Part shown: one piece after another, positions 5,003 to 5,877 of the stretch
How the letters are laid out: every line of letters starts with the position of its first letter
How positions within the stretch are numbered: position 1 is the first letter of the stretch
Source of the DNA: Porticoccus sp041592135
Lineage (GTDB): Bacteria; Pseudomonadota; Gammaproteobacteria; Pseudomonadales; Porticoccaceae
Assembly (NCBI GenBank): GCA_041592135.1
Contig: JBFHQR010000141.1
Direction: 5' to 3' (one strand)
Length of the DNA: 5,877 nucleotides
Notes under the pieces: generated by a model
What the model was told of the DNA's origin: nothing
The model's database searches: none
What the model saw: the letters and a program-made list of their open reading frames with translations, nothing else
Position numbers and translations under genes: made by a program

Positions 5003-5023
5003 AGAAGGAAATAAATTCCTTCT
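5003..5023. repeat. Perfect 8-bp inverted repeat in the leader of the porin gene
   Basis: AGAAGGAA (5003-5010) and TTCCTTCT (5016-5023) are exact complements around a 5-base ATAAA loop. No T-run follows, so it is not a terminator. It could be an operator or a leader hairpin of the downstream gene. The remainder of the 235-bp intergenic region (4872-5106) has no other feature I can name. Confidence 0.4.
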
Positions 5024-5106
5024 ATATCAGATAGTTAATACCAACGTGGCACCCATCCTACCACTTTGGTGGCAACTTCAGAAGAAACCGTTTTGGGGAC
5101 ACCACT

Positions 5107-5877
5107 ATGAAAAAAGCTGTTGCAAAAAAACCAAACGCGAACATGGGCACCGCCATTATGTTGGCAGCGCTGGGGATAACGGGCGCGGCATCTGCTGCAG
5201 CCGAGGAAGCCACCAGCTTGTCCGAAATTTTCACCAAGGGCGATGTCAACCTGTCCTTCCGCTATCGCTATGAATATGTGGATCAGGATGTGGATACGCT
5301 GGATGTCGCCAAGGCATCCACCCTGAAATCCCGCCTGACCCTGACCTCCGCCAGCTTTCATGGCTTTTCGGGGCTGCTCGAAGTTGACGACGTCGCCCAG
5401 ATTGGCAGCGAAAGCTATGCCACGCCGTCCAATGGCAAGGCCTCACAATATCCCATCGTTGCCGACCCGGATGGCACCGATATCAACCAGGCTTTCCTGA
5501 AATACAAGAATGATTACTTTGCCGGTACCGCCGGTCGCCAACGCATCAACCACGCCGGACAGCGTTTTCTCGGCGGAGTGGGCTGGCGCCAGAATGAACA
5601 GACCTACGACTCCTTCCGCCTGGAACTGCCCGTTGGACCGGTGAAGGTGGACTACAGCTACATCTGGGACGTCAATCGGGTGTTCGGACCGGATACCGGC
5701 GGCGGTCAACCGCGCCGTTTCGACTCCGATTCCCATGCCCTGTACCTGTCCTACTCGCCCGCAGCGGGACACAACATTGGCGTCTACGCCTACCTGCTGG
5801 ACTTTGACAACCAGGTGGAAAACGTCACCGGCAACTCTTCCCAAACCTATGGTGTGGAATATAGCGGCGCCTTTGGC
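5107..5877 (+). CDS. Alginate-export-type outer membrane beta-barrel protein, 3' end beyond window
   Basis: The frame is open from ATG 5107 to the window end (257 codons, no stop), so the gene is partial. A Sec signal peptide is clear: basic start (MKKAVAKK), hydrophobic stretch about 13-28, and a likely cut after ASA (residue 30) or two residues later. The mature part is rich in alternating aromatic and polar strands such as VNLSFRYRYEYV, RLTLTSASFHGFSGLLEV and VKVDYSYIWDV. The segment INQAFLKYKNDYFAGTAGRQ, followed by RFLGGVGWRQNEQTYDSFRL, recalls the alginate-export (AlgE-like) porin family, whose many members of unknown substrate occur in marine bacteria; the label does not prove alginate transport. 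GGGGA 7 bases upstream supports the start. It is divergent from moaA-nnrS and may share the FNR-type site. Confidence 0.8.
   Translation, partial: MKKAVAKKPNANMGTAIMLAALGITGAASAAAEEATSLSEIFTKGDVNLSFRYRYEYVDQDVDTLDVAKASTLKSRLTLTSASFHGFSGLLEVDDVAQIGSESYATPSNGKASQYPIVADPDGTDINQAFLKYKNDYFAGTAGRQRINHAGQRFLGGVGWRQNEQTYDSFRLELPVGPVKVDYSYIWDVNRVFGPDTGGGQPRRFDSDSHALYLSYSPAAGHNIGVYAYLLDFDNQVENVTGNSSQTYGVEYSGAFG

Noticed and set aside
4995..5273. Plus-strand open frame of 92 residues across the porin leader
   Set aside because: It runs out of frame into the porin coding region, has no ribosome binding site and resembles no known protein.

Overview
The window looks like chromosomal DNA of a gammaproteobacterium, probably a marine or saline one able to respire nitrate. 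This is inferred from gene content (a MoaA–NnrS pair and an alginate-export-type outer membrane protein), the GC-rich codon use of those genes and the Gram-negative signal peptide. No species-level marker is present.

Layout. Bases 1-1300 are a repeat-rich mobile-element region. A bulged hairpin resembling an integron attC recombination site (32-96) is followed by tandem copies of a short element tip (94-175), then a detached C-terminal fragment of a REP-associated tyrosine transposase (RAYT) gene (163-402, minus strand), more tip repeats (403-453), and an apparently intact RAYT gene (457-1173, minus). The intact gene lies in an element of about 0.8 kb (440-1252) bounded by 25-bp imperfect inverted repeats. 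Each of these repeats is itself a hairpin, as expected for a single-strand-acting HUH transposase. Bases 1262-1414 hold two palindromes and short CGGACAT repeats in front of a lone Fic-family AMP-transferase gene (1415-2617, plus).

Bases 2661-4871 (minus) carry a compact two-gene operon: moaA (first step of molybdenum cofactor synthesis), then nnrS (nitric-oxide-related membrane protein). The genes are 6 bp apart, and the ribosome binding site of nnrS is built into the last two Gly codons of moaA. A divergent gene for a signal-peptide-bearing, alginate-export-type beta-barrel protein starts at 5107 and runs off the window end. The 235-bp region between moaA and this gene contains a 9/10 match to the FNR/DNR consensus. 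It lies at the class II activator distance from a possible moaA -10 element.

Functional reading. The right half fits an anaerobic, nitrogen-oxide-responsive locus: MoaA supplies cofactor for molybdoenzymes such as nitrate reductase, NnrS handles NO-related stress, and an FNR/DNR-type regulator could switch both on. The left half is accessory DNA in which a RAYT element and its repeated tips have accumulated beside a Fic gene. I see no clear new multi-gene system. The most unusual structure is the iterated-tip architecture around the RAYT element and its overlap with an attC-like hairpin.
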